From NCBI GenBank assembly GCA_016508695.1, contig VNKQ01000022.1:141280-205279 (forward strand): DNA of 64,000 nucleotides, written 5' to 3'. Source of the stretch: Hyphodiscus hymeniophilus (Eukaryota > Ascomycota > Leotiomycetes > Helotiales > Hyphodiscaceae). The notes beneath the pieces are model-generated. The model saw nothing but the letters and a program-made list of their open reading frames with translations. It was not told the origin of the DNA and did not search any database. A program made the position numbers and the translations under genes. Positions 25,011 to 36,800 of the stretch are shown piece by piece. The number at the start of each line of letters is the position of its first letter. Position 1 is the stretch's first letter.

Positions 25011-27382
25011 TAAGGCTTTTATATATAATATTAACTATTTTTTAAGGGACAGGCTATAACAACTTGCCTCTCGGCTAAAACAACTTGGTTAACCCTACTT
25101 ATAAGTGTATATCTAGGAAGCTTCTCTTACTATACTAATTTATATACGCGTAAGAGCGTGCGATATATACTATTATATTAACTTATTATAATCTAGATTT
25201 AACTTATACTCCCTATCTTAAGTATAACCCTTAAAAGGTTTTACTATTATAACTTTAACTTTCTATATTACTTGCCTTTGTAATATATCTCCTATAATTA
25301 TTACTACGTCTTTAAGGCAATCGTCTTTATATATAAAAGAAATCCCCTTTATAACCTGGGTTACTTAAGAATTGCAGGGGCTAAGAAAGGGAGAAATTTA
25401 AAGACTAAGAGTAGTCGTTATATACTCGATTTTATAATATGTGATACTCCTCTTAATATATTATAAGGTTTATCTTTTTCTTAAATAATAAGGATATATT
25501 AATATTTAGTAAAGTATATAATTTAGCTTTACTTATATATATAAATTACTATAGCTAAGTAAGAGTATTAAGTATACCCCCGAAAAGTTATTTTAGCCGG
25601 GAGGTAAGTTATTATAGCCCGTCCCTTTTTTAATAATTTTAAGATAGTAACCTTAACTTTATATTTAATTTAAACCCTTTAATAAACGCGTTAACTTAAC
25701 TCTTTTTCTTTTACTCTTTTTCTCTTGACTTATAAAAGTAATATTCTAATATTCTTTTATTTAATTATACTTATAAAACAAACTAATTTAATATATTATT
25801 ACTTAATATATATATAATAATAGAGAATAATAAGGTTATTTAAGTAATAGTTATTTTTTTTCTAATAAAAAAGAAAGTCGATTATAAGTAAGTATTATAA
25901 TAACTTTATAATATTATAACTTAAGTTATAATTAAGGACCTAGTTTCTATAATAATTAATAAGGAATAGCTTTAATATAGTATATTAATATATAATTCTT
26001 ATAAGTAAGTTATATTTTTTATTAGTAATACTAATATATAAATATAAATATATTAGCTAAAACTAAGAGATTCTTTCTAAGTCTAAATAGAAACGAGAAT
26101 AATAAAGTAAAGAAATACTCTTTGTTTTAGTTATTTGAACTTATTTCTTAGGGCCTAGAATATATTACTTTTTAATATAAATTTAAAGGCATATAATAAT
26201 AAGCTAAAAGAAATAAGGGTTACTCTCTCTTATTAAGTTATAAGTTATTATAAAGAAACTTAGTTATACTTATAAAAGAAAAAGATTATTATATATTAGG
26301 TTAATTAAAACTATTACTTTAGAGTTATTATTTCTTTTCTTATTAAAGACTATTATATTATACTTAAGTTATACTTATAATAAAGAGATAAAAACTTAAA
26401 AAGTATTTTTATATACTTATAATATTTTTGGGACTTATAATATTTTTGGGACTTATAATATTAAGGTATAATAATAACCTTGGCTTAGTAAAAATTATAA
26501 CGGGTTAATATACTTCTTTTCGTTATAATTCTTTAAGACTTATATAGCTTTATATTAGAAAAGATATTATTAGAATTAGGTACTCTAAGTTACTTGCGAG
26601 TAATCTCTCTTTCTCTAGCTATTAGTATATAATTTAATAATTACTTAGCTTACCTTATTATTATATAATTTAGAAGTATAACTTTAATAGAGAAGTAATC
26701 TTACTAATTAATATATATTATTATTAGTATTATTATAAGCTTATAATTAATACTCTTGATCTTTTTCTTATATTAGAAGTTTTAAGACTTATTATTAACT
26801 TTATATAAGTATATATAAGGGAAAGGTAAACCTTATAATATATTAAGAAAAGGATTACATATTATAAAATCAAGTATATAATAATTATTCTTAGTCTTTA
26901 AACTTTTTTTTTTTTAATTCTTATAATCCTTAAGTAAGTTAAGTTATTAGTCGAGTAAGTCTTTATAGTTTATTTAGGCCTAAATAAGTAAGTTTTATTT
27001 CCTTAATAATAATATAAATAATAGAAGAATATATCGATTAAAATAAGTTAAATATATAAAGAGAAAGTAATTATATAAAAGAGATTTCTTTTATATATAA
27101 AAAACAATTACTTTAAAAATATAATAATAATTATAAAAGATATATTATAAAAGTAAGTAATATAAGAAGTTAAAGTTATAATAATAAAACTTTTTAAGGG
27201 TTATATATAAGATAAAGAATATAAGTCAAGTTTGGATTATAATAAGTTAATATAATAATATATATTATACACTCTTATATATATATAAATTAATATAATA
27301 AAGAAAGCTTCTTAGATATATACTTATAAGTAGGGTTAACTAAGTTATTTTAGCTAAAAGGCAAGTTATTATAGCCCGTCCC
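25011..27382 (-). mobile_element. Long family A relic with internal core, 5' end missing
   Basis: The right end (as written) is TAGCCCGTCCC at 27,382, preceded by the family A body. Its interior, about 25,634-26,800, is the inverse complement of the interior of the long family C element (about 36,820-37,990). This shared core of about 1.2 kb is the best candidate for a former transposase region, but it is too RIP-mutated to read. A complete 580-bp family A copy is inserted at 25,046. An 18-bp unit (ACTTATAATATTTTTGGG) is tandemly duplicated at 26,415-26,450. Confidence 0.6.
25046..25625 (+). mobile_element. Family A element, complete, 580 bp
   Basis: The left end GGGACAGGCTATAACAACTT is followed 21 bp later by GGCTAAAACAACTT; the right end is the inverse, closing TAGCCCGTCCC. 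The exact 8-bp duplication TTTTTTAA lies on each side (25,038-25,045 and 25,626-25,633). The interior holds the common ACGTCTTTAAGGCAATCG core but lacks the palindrome region, so it is an internally deleted copy. Confidence 0.9.
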
Positions 27383-27810
27383 TTAATATTTTGTTTAAAA
27401 TATAACTAAATATAAATTATATAATTATAAGAAATAATATAATATAAAAAGAATATTCTTATATAAAGCGCTCTTATTACCTTTTAACTCTCCGGAACTA
27501 ACTCTAATTACTAGTAACCTTAACTACCAACTCTAACCTTACTATATTTTAGTAAAGAAAGTACTAGGTAGTATTATTTCTAAACATATGCGTTTCTAAA
27601 TATACCCTCTAAGAGTTAAAATAGAGCTAGGCTAAAATAACTTGCCTTCTAGCTAAACTAACTTTTTAGAAGTAAACTTATAAGTATATATACTTTAGAT
27701 ACTTTTTCAATTAAAAATTAAAATATAATAAGGTTAAGGTTAGTAGTTAAAGTTAGTAATTAGGGCTAGTAGTTTTAAGGAGTCAGAGAGTAGCGAGAGC
27801 CTCTTATATA

Positions 27811-28493
27811 GGGACGAGCTATTTCAACTCCAATGCCGGCTATTTTAACTCTACTAGTCCCAAATCGTTTTCACACTTGCGTATATCTAGTAAGCTCTAC
27901 CTACTATATAAATTTGTATGCGCGCAAGAGTATATAATATATACTATTATGCTAACTTATTAAAATCATAATCTAGATCTAACTTATACTTACTATCTTG
28001 CGTATAACCCTTAAAAGGTTTTATTACTATAACTTTAACCTCTTGTATTACCTCCCTTTGTAATATATCTCTTGCAACAACTACTACGTCTTTAAGGCAA
28101 TTGTCTTTATATATAGAAGAAATCCCCCCTATATAACCCCTTTCCCTTCTTATACCTAGCTTTGACTATAGCTTGCCGAATTAATTATAAGTATATATAA
28201 TTCGCTTTGGTTTGATATCGCGTTTAAAGAGGGTATACCTATTAGCTTTAGTATGCTATTTGATAGTAGTAATTATAATAGAAAGATTAGTATAAACCGC
28301 TATAGAGGGAGGGGGCCTATAAGTCTTAAATGCGTCTATTGCGAAGGTTATAGGTTAATAAGGATATATTGATTTTGACAAGTAATATAATTATACTTGC
28401 CCTTGCATACAAAATAGTATAGGGAAGCGAGCTTACTAGGTGTACCCCCGAAGAGTTGAAATAGCCGGCATTAGAGTTGAAATAGCTCGTCCC
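27811..28493 (+). mobile_element. Family C element, complete, 683 bp
   Basis: Ends GGGACGAGCTATTTCAACTC and inverse (..GAAATAGCTCGTCCC), with the exact 8-bp duplication CTTATATA on both sides (27,803-27,810 and 28,494-28,501). It has family B type ends but a different body, including GTATATCTAGTAAGCTCTAC and the ACGTCTTTAAGGCAATTG core shared with family A. Confidence 0.9.
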
Positions 28494-28673
28494 CTTATAT
28501 AAGAGTATGTTTTATATGTTTTTCTTTTTTTAATTATATTTATTTATATTTAAAAAAGAATATTAAAAGTAGTAAAAGTAATTTTAATATTCTTATATAA
28601 ATACAAACTTAATATAGCTACCCTAATAAGTAAGATTAGACAAGTTAGTTTAGCCGAGAGGTAAGTTGTTTTA

Positions 28674-29041
28674 GAGTTAAGCTATTTCAACTCTACTTCT
28701 AGTTACTTTAACTCTTAGGGGGTATACCTAGAAACGCACGTGCCTAGAGAGATACTTTCTCTATTAAAATATAGTGGGTTAGGGTTAGTGATTAGGGTTA
28801 ATTCCGGGGGGTTAGGGGGTAATAAGAGCCTCTTATATAGGGATATTTTTTTTATTAATATTATTTCTTATAATTATATTTGGTTATATTTTGAGTAAAA
28901 TATTAAAGGTTAAGGTAGGTAGTTATAGAGTTTTAATATTACCGCACAAGCGTAAATTTACTATATATACTATAGTGTATATAACTAATAAGGACTAATA
29001 GAGTTAAAGTAGCCGGGAGTAGAGTTAAAATAGCTTAACCC
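28674..29041 (+). mobile_element. Family B MITE, complete, 368 bp
   Basis: Left end GAGTTAAGCTATTTCAACTC, right end GCTTAACCC, with exact duplication TTGTTTTA (28,666-28,673 and 29,042-29,049). It is inserted in the terminal repeat of the family D element. Confidence 0.9.
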
Positions 29042-29104
29042 TTGTTTTAGTCTAACTCTTGACATAGCTAGGAGTAGAGTAGAAATAGCTTAACCTATTT
29101 AAAA

Positions 29105-31439
29105 AAAAGTAGTTATTATAAGCTAAAAACAATATTAGTAAGCATTCTTTAGTGTTCTCTACTAATAAGAAAATCTCGATTTGTTTTGGGACTAAATTCT
29201 AGTCACGTGACTTAATTAGACCGCAGTGAGACTTAAGCTTAAACCCAAGTCAAACTTAAGTCGGATTAAAACTAAGCTAAGTTTAAACCTAGACTTAAAC
29301 TCAAGTTCGACTTAAGTAAATCTAAGTTTAAACTAAAGTTAGATTGAATCTAAATTGAGTTAAGTCATACGCTTTTAAGACACATTATAAAAAAAGATTT
29401 ACTCTTTATTTGACTTAAGCTAGTTTAAATCGGACCCAAATTAGAGCTAAGCCAAATTAGGACTAGCTTAAATCCGACTTAGGTCAGACCCAAGTAAAAT
29501 CGCATTTCGCCTATAAGTATTATAACTATTATAACTACTTATAGTCGGAACACTTAGTAATCGAATCGAGTCTAAACCCGATTTAAATAGGGACGGGGCT
29601 ATTTCAACTTGCTTCCCGGCTAATTTAACTTTTCGGGGGTATAATTAATTACCTCGCTTACTCATACTAATTTATATACGCATACAAGGCTAACCTATAT
29701 ACTATAAACAACTATAATATATCCTTATTTCTTTAGCCTTTACTCTTCCCTAGGTTATAAGTATACGATTCGATAGTCTCTTAGCTTTAAGTTGTTTTAC
29801 TATTATATAATTTAGGAGTATAAGGCAAATAGGAGAGTAATCTAACTAGCTAATGTATATTATTACTAGTATTATAATAGGCCTATAATTAATACTTTTA
29901 CCTCTTCTCTTATATTAGAGGTTTTAAGACTTATTCTTAACCCTATATAAATTAAGGGGAAAAGTAAACCCCGCAGTATATTAGGAGGAGTATTACGTAT
30001 TACTAAATCGAGTACTCGAAAGTATTCCTTAGCCTTCGAATTGCCTCCCTCCTTTGCTCTTATAATCCTTAAGCGACCTAAATCACTAACTAAGCAAGTG
30101 TTTATTGTTTATTTACCTAGGCCTAAATTAACCGACTTTTATTGCCCTAGTAATAGCGCAAATAATAAAGGGATATATCGATTAATATAAGGCTAATATA
30201 TTAAGGGAAAAGGGGTATATAAGGGGGATTTCTTCTATATATAAAGACAATTGCCTTAAAGACATAGTGATAATTATAAGGAGTATATTATAAGAGAAAG
30301 TAATTAAAGGAGAAGGGTTTAAAGGTTATATGTAAGATAAAGAGTATAAGTTAGATCCGGATTATAATTTTAATAAGTTAATATAATAGTATATATTGCG
30401 TACTCTTATGCGTATACTAATTAGTATAGTGGGGGAAGCTTCCTATAGATATACCTATAAGTAGGGTTAAACAAGTTAAATTAGCTAGAAAGCAAGTTGA
30501 AATAGCCCGTCCCTCTAAATAAGGCTTAAGTTAAGTTTATTTTTTGGAAAAGTATAAGTCCGGTTTAAACTCGAGTTAGATTTAAGTTGAGTTTGAGTTG
30601 GGTTTAGTTTGAATTAAATTTAACTTTTAAATAAAATTTAAAGATTAATTTAAACCTAGTTTAAAACCCTAGTATTATAAAACTAATTATCAATAGTGCT
30701 TAGTAAGCCCGTTAAACTTCGGGTAAACTTCGGATAAACTTTAGACTTAAATTTTAATAAAGAAAAAAAAATCAAGGTTTTACTTAAAAAATTAAAGTTT
30801 ATATAGTAATTTTTGCTTAAGCTCTAGCTCGCTTAATATCTACTCTAAAAAGTTTAAAATAGCAAAATCACGTGATTTGGGCCGACATTATTCTATAGGC
30901 GGCTATTACTCGCTTAACTCTTAATACTACAAATAGAAAAAAGTACTTAAGTAAAAAAAAAGAAAAAGAAAAAAACTTATTAATAGTTTAAGCCCAGGAC
31001 TAATTAGGCTTAAATTAGGTTTGAGTTTTAGGCTGAACCGATTTACTACTAATTTGAGTAAAAGTTAAACCTACTTAGAGGTACTTAGCCAAGGGTTTAA
31101 TCTCTAGCTAATACCTGACTAATACTTGATTAAGCTAGGCTTAAAGTTTAAAGCCTAATTGGATCTAAATCTGGCCTAGTTCTAATAAGGTTTAAATAGC
31201 TTAACACACTTTTTTGTTAATTATATAACTAATTTATTTTCTATCAAAAAACTATTAATTTAATCGACGTCGCTTATTCCTTCTAGAAATAGCTTTATAA
31301 CTCCTAGGTTCTCAGCCCTATATAGGCGCATCTAAACCTACTCCTTTAGTACGATAATAGTATTATCGCCAGGCGAAAATAAGGGGATTACCCCTAAAAA
31401 CCACGAAAACAATAATTTTTCGCCCTCTCTTCTAATTAA
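29105..31439. repeat. Degenerate repeat rich in TTTAAACTYAAG-like words, hosting the element at 29,590
   Basis: Two blocks, 29,105-29,589 and 30,514-31,439, consist of loosely repeated words such as CAAGTCAAACTTAAGTCGG and GGTTTAAACTCGAGTTAG. Each block contains one TCACGTGA site (29,203-29,210 and 30,868-30,875). No reading frame. Related sequence occurs at 36,043-36,800 and 48.5-50.0 kb. Confidence 0.5.
29590..30513 (+). mobile_element. Family A-like element with hybrid ends, 924 bp
   Basis: The left end is GGGACGGGGCTATTTCAACTT then, after GCTTCCCG, GCTAATTTAACTT and CGGGGGTATA; the right end is the inverse, closing AATAGCCCGTCCC. The 8-bp duplication is TTTAAATA on the left and TCTAAATA on the right, one C/T difference. 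The terminal motif resembles family B while the spacer and body are family A. Confidence 0.85.
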
Positions 31440-33971
31440 TACTAATTAATTTAATAATCTAGAAATACTAAATAACACTAATATAGGGTCTTTTATACTT
31501 ATTAGACCTAGACTTATTAGGCTATCTAATCCCTCTTACATAATATTTAACACTTCTTTTAACCCCTTGAATTTAATTAACTTTAACCCTTAATTCCTAA
31601 TTAAGCTAGTTTACCGCCTAGATCTATTAGCCCAAATTAGACAAATTTAAGTATTAAATAATACGACTAATAACTTACCTTAAAAACATATATTTGACCT
31701 AGTTTTACTATTTAGCTAGCTAATTATAAAAGAATCTAAACTCGAAGAGCCTATATCTAATAATATACGCAATATAATCTTATAAGCTAGAGACTTAATT
31801 ATTAAGGCTTATACCCTTAGTAAATTAAGAGACAAACAATTAAAACTATTAGACTTAATAGAGGTTTTTTACAAATATATAGAACTTAGCCGAATTAGGT
31901 ATACTTTTTCGATTCTAATTACTTAAATACCTAGCTAATTTAAAACAAACTAGCCGGAAAATCGATTTTTAAGCTAATAACTAGCCAAATTAGATAACTT
32001 GGGCTAATATAGCCAAAATTACTAAAATTATTACCTAGTAACTTAACTAAATCGGGTTTTAAGCTAACTCTAAATACTAGCTTAAACCCGATTAAACTAA
32101 CCTAGCCAAACGTCCTAAATTAGACTAAAGTAACTAACCTAAAGAAGGATAAGGCTAGAACTAATAATAATTAAAAGACTATTAGCTCTAGCTTTAGAAA
32201 TAAGATTAAGGAAGATTATAAGCTAGCCTTTTCTAGAAGATATACCCTTTTATAAGTATAGAATATCTGGGCAAACGAATCCTCCCTTATTATTATAGTA
32301 TATAATTATTTGAATATTACTTTTAATACAAATAATATAAAGGCCTAATAATCTTAGCTGTCTCTTTATTAATTAAGGGTAACTTAGTAATTACTATTAT
32401 AATAGAATTTAATATAGATTTCCTAGTATTAAACAAAGCTATTATTAAGGAGGTACTTCTCTTTTTAAGTAGGTAATATATAAAAAGGAGAACTATAATA
32501 TAAAGTCGCTATATATAGAATACTTTTTTGGGAGTTTAATACTCTAAAAGGAATAGACCTAATAGTCTCTAGAATAAAGATATTTAATAAGGATTTAAAT
32601 CTTATTAGATATTCTTATTAGGCTATATTAAAAGAGATATATAACTCTAGCATAGTATAGTATATAAGTACTATTATAATAGCTTTCCCAACCAAAGAGT
32701 AGGCTAATAAAGCTATTTCTAATAGACTTTATATAATTAAAACTTTTACTAAAGTAATTAAGTATATAGCTACTCCTAGTATTACGCAATATATTAAATG
32801 CATAGGGTTTAGTTATTCTAATCTACTTTGTAAAAGGGAGGTTAAGTATATTCTATATACTAAAAACTATAGCCTAAACTAGTATAAATGCCTTATTTAC
32901 AAAATTAAAAGTACTAAATATATATATTTAGCCCCTAAATTGTTAATTGTAATAATATTAGCTACTACTTAGTTAATTTAAAGCTTTATAATATATACTT
33001 TGTAATTAAGAATAAAGCTATTAGCCCCTTTATTAATAATAATAAGTAAAGTCCTATAAATTAATATTAATAAGAGCTTTAATACTATAGAGAATATACT
33101 ATAATTAGCTATAAAGCTTAATATTAAGATATTAGTTATTTAGGAGCCTTAAACTATTTAAAACTAGCTTAATAGTACCTATAGGTCTATTAATTACTAA
33201 GCGTTTAGTCAAATTCTTCTAAAGTATAGTACTTATAGACTTAGAACTCTATTCTATATATCTAAGGACATTAGAGCTAGTCTAGCACCTAACTTACTAC
33301 AAGACCCTAATTATATTACACTAGACTTAATAAACCTAAACTATTAAGTAGTTAATATCTATAATATTCTTACGCTAATATACTAAATATATTCAAATTA
33401 CTTAAAGAATAGGCTTATTACTTACTTCCTTATATATAAATACTATTATATTAGGGAACTTTAATATATATTATTTATAATAGGACCCCTTAGTATTATA
33501 AAGCGCTAATTTAAGCCATTTATTAGATCTTATTAGGTTATACTCCTTAAGCCTATTAAATACCCTAGGGGAAGACACCTTTTATAGACCTAATATATTT
33601 ATTCCTTTCGTCTTAGACCTTATGCTAGTTACTTAAAAATAATAAATAAAATCAAAGATTAGCAAGTTATATCTAATCTAGGTTTAGATTATTATAGGGT
33701 ATTATTTACTATTTATAGTAATAAAGGTAGCTTAAACATAGCTAATTTAGCCGAGTTAAGATTTAATACAAAAAAAGCAAACTAAGACTAGTTTAAATCC
33801 GACTTAATTTACAAGTCTACTAATTTAAAAATTAAGTTAAATTTAAGCTAAGCCCAAATGCCTAAGTTAAATCTAAACCAATTAAATCTTAACGCTTTAG
33901 CTAAAGAGTTTATTACCTTAATAATAAAAGTAGCTAATAATAATATATTTAAGGTTACTAAGTTAATATAG

Positions 33972-35126
33972 GGATAAGTTATTTTAACTCTAATACTAGC
34001 TATTTCAACTCTTAGGGGGTATACTTACTATATACCTAGAAAAGTATATGCCTAAAGATACTTTCTCTATTAAAATATAACGGGTTAGGGTTAGTACTAT
34101 AGTTAAGGTTAGTTTTAGGGGAGTTAAGGAGTAATAAAAGGGGCGGGCTAAAACAACTTGCCTCCCGGCTAAACTAACTTATTTAAACCTACTTATAGGT
34201 ATATATCTAGGAAGCTTCTTTTATTATACTAACTAATATATATATAAAAGTATAAAATATATACTATTATACTAACTTATTAATATTATAATCCGGATCT
34301 AACTTATATTCCTTATTTTATATATAACCTTTAAACTCTTTCCTTTCGATTACCTTCTCTTATAATATATTCCCTATAATTATTATTACGTCTTTAAGGC
34401 AATCGTCTTTATATATAAAAGAAATCCCCCTTATATAACCCCTCTCTCTTCTTATACCTAGCTTATATTAATTAATATACCCCTTTATTATTTGCGCTAA
34501 TATAAGAGTAATAGAACTATCTTAATTTAGGCCTAAATAGACGATAAATACTAGTTTAGTCAGAGACTTAGGTCACTTAAGGATTATAGGGGCTAAGGAG
34601 GGGAGAAGTTCAAAGGCTAAGGGGTATTATTAAGTACTTAATTCGGCCACTCGTAATACTCCTCCTAGTATACCGCGAGGTCTACCTTTCCCTTATATAC
34701 GTATAGGGTTAAGATTAGGCGTTGAAAACTCTATATTAAAGGCTAAAGAGTAAAGGCAAAAGAATATAAGGATATATTGTCTTTGTTTATAGTATATATT
34801 TTAGCCTTATATACGCATACAAATTAGTATAAGTAAGCGAGGGTGTTAAGTATACCCCCGAAAAGTTAATTTAGCCGGGAGGCAAGTTGTTTTAGCCCGC
34901 CCCTAATAAAAGCCCCCTATATAAGGATATCTTTTTTATTTATATTATTTCTTATAATTATATTTGGTTATATTTTAAGTAGAATATTAAAGGTAGCTAG
35001 TAGTTATAATAGTTTTAATATTCTTATATAGGCGCAAACTTACTATGCATACTATAGTATATAACTAGTAGGGACTAGTAGAATTGAAATAGCTAGTATT
35101 AGAGTTGAAATAAGGTAGCTTATCCC
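33972..35126 (+). mobile_element. Family B element in the LINE, hosting a family A copy
   Basis: Ends GGGATAAG.. and ..GCTTATCCC, with the exact duplication TTAATATA (33,964-33,971 and 35,127-35,134). Its own length is about 380 bp; the rest is the nested element 34,140-34,903. Confidence 0.88.
34140..34903 (+). mobile_element. Family A element (GGGGCGGGC subtype), complete, 764 bp
   Basis: Left end GGGGCGGGCTAAAACAACTT followed at 21 bp by GGCTAAACTAACTT; the right end is the inverse, closing TAGCCCGCCCC. Exact duplication TAATAAAA (34,132-34,139 and 34,904-34,911). It carries the ACGTCTTTAAGGCAATCG core and a TTTAGGCCTAAA palindrome. Confidence 0.92.
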
Positions 35127-36042
35127 TTAATATAAATTGAACCCTAGTAAAACGATTAGCTTAAAGCCTTAAGAAAGATAATATATTATTTTAGAACAAG
35201 CTATTTTAACTCTAATGCCGGCTATTTCAACTTTATTAGTCCCAGATTGTTTTTATACTTATATATATCTAGTAAGCTCTACTTACTATATAAATTTATA
35301 TATGCATTAAAAGTATATAATATATATTATTATACTAACTTATTAAAATTATAATCTAAATTTAACTTATATTTACTATCTTATATATAACCCTTAAAAG
35401 ATTTTATTATTATAACTTTAACCTCTTATATTACTTTCCTTTATAATATATCTCTTATAATAACTATTACGTCTTTAAGGCAATTATTTTTATATATAAA
35501 AGAAATCCCCCTTATATAACCTCTTTCCCTTCTTATACCTAGCTTATATTAATTAATATACCCCTTTATTATTTATACTATTATAAGGGTAATAAAACTA
35601 TCTCGATTTAACTTAGAATAAATAATAAATACTAGTTTAATAAGAGACTTAAGTTACTTAAGAATTATAAGAGTTAAGGAAAGGAGGAGTTTAAAGGCTA
35701 AGAGTAATCGTTAAGTACTCGATTTAGTAATATATAATACTTCTCCTAATATACTATAGGGTTTACCTTTCTCTTATATATATATAAGGTTAAGAATAAG
35801 TCTTAAAACCTATAGTATAAGAAAGGGATTAAGAGTATTAGTTATAGGCCTCTTATAATATTAGTAATAATATATATTAGTTACTTAGTAAGATTACTCT
35901 CTTATTAGATTTATATTCTTATATTATATAAAAACAAGGTAAGCCAAGTAACTATCGAATTATATACTAATAACTACTAAGAAGAGCAGGACTACTCGCA
36001 ACTTCGCAAGTAACTTAGTATACTTAAGAGGCACTAGTATAT

Positions 36043-36800
36043 GTGTTTGACCGGGGTTAACCTAGTTTACTTATAAATATACTAAAGATTATTTTCAAAT
36101 TAAACCGGAATTAACTAGGGTTGACTAAGGTTAACCCGGGTTGACCTGGGTTGACCAAGGTTAACTATACTATTAATAGTAAATTAGTAAAAATTTGAAG
36201 TTTAATCTGCGAAACGGGTTAAACTAGTTTAAAAAGTTAACCCAGTTTAAATTAAGTTTAAATGAAATTTAAAAAAAACTTTTTTTTAAGATATTTATTT
36301 ATTATAATTTAGCCTATTTAGGTTAGTAGCTAGCCTCCCTAGTAGTATTTTTCCTGTTTTAACCGAATTTGTAACTCGCTTAAATTTAGCGTTAAAATTA
36401 GGCTAGTTATAGCTTAATCGAAAAATTTAAACTTAATTTAATTAAGGAAGTTACTCTTAATCGCACTTTCCTTAATTACACACTTAATCAAAATAGCTTA
36501 TTTTAACTTATATTTAAAATATATAATATATACTAATATAGCTCTTTTTATATTGATAATTATATAGGTTAATAATTAAGTTTTCAGAAGGATCACGTGA
36601 CTTTGCAAAGTCACGTGATTAGTAACTATAGACGCTAATTAAACGAAGGCTAAACTTACGCTTAAACCTAGTTAAACTAATATTAACCTAATTAAACTTG
36701 GTTAACCCGGGTTAGCCCGGGTTAACTAGAGTTAAATCCTAACCTTTATATAATATATAAGTTAGCCTTATATTAAACTTGGCCAGCCCTAGTCAAACAC
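36043..36800. repeat. Repeat E: inverted-ended segment with GGTTGACC arrays
   Basis: Starts GTGTTTGACCGGGGTTAACC and ends CCCTAGTCAAACAC, an inverted pair. Just inside the left end are tandem words GGGTTGACC and GGTTAACCC; the right end has GGGTTAGCCCGGGTTAACT. It lies within the long family C element. I could not define a target duplication, so mobility is inferred from the ends only. Confidence 0.55.
36592..36619. other. Perfect 28-bp palindrome with two TCACGTGA sites
   Basis: Half-site ATCACGTGACTTTG is followed directly by its exact inverse complement. Each arm contains the E-box-type core CACGTG. It lies in repeat E, in strongly RIP-mutated surroundings, yet its CpA/TpG-containing core is unaltered. 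Confidence 0.9.

Larger units (their letters stand above)
27624..29058 (+). mobile_element. Family D element hosting family C and family B insertions
   Basis: Begins GAGCTAGGCTAAAATAACTT and ends GTTTTAGTCTAACTC once the nested copies are removed. Flanks TTAAAATA (27,616-27,623) and TTGACATA (29,059-29,066) are a diverged 8-bp duplication. A 683-bp family C element sits at 27,811 and a 368-bp family B element at 28,674. Confidence 0.7.
27383..29096 (-). mobile_element. Family B element in inverse orientation, host of the nest at 27.6-29.1 kb
   Basis: 27,383-27,615 is the inverse of the family B body. Its last segment resumes at 29,067 and ends GCTTAACCT at 29,096. A family D element fills the gap. 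The family A end at 27,382 cuts it on the left, with TTAATATT as the presumed target duplication. Confidence 0.65.

Noticed and set aside
28765..28810. Interstitial telomere repeats inside family B elements (GGGTTAGGGTTAG)
   Set aside because: The words are imperfect, occur at the same place in several family B copies, and are part of the element body rather than telomere-derived arrays.
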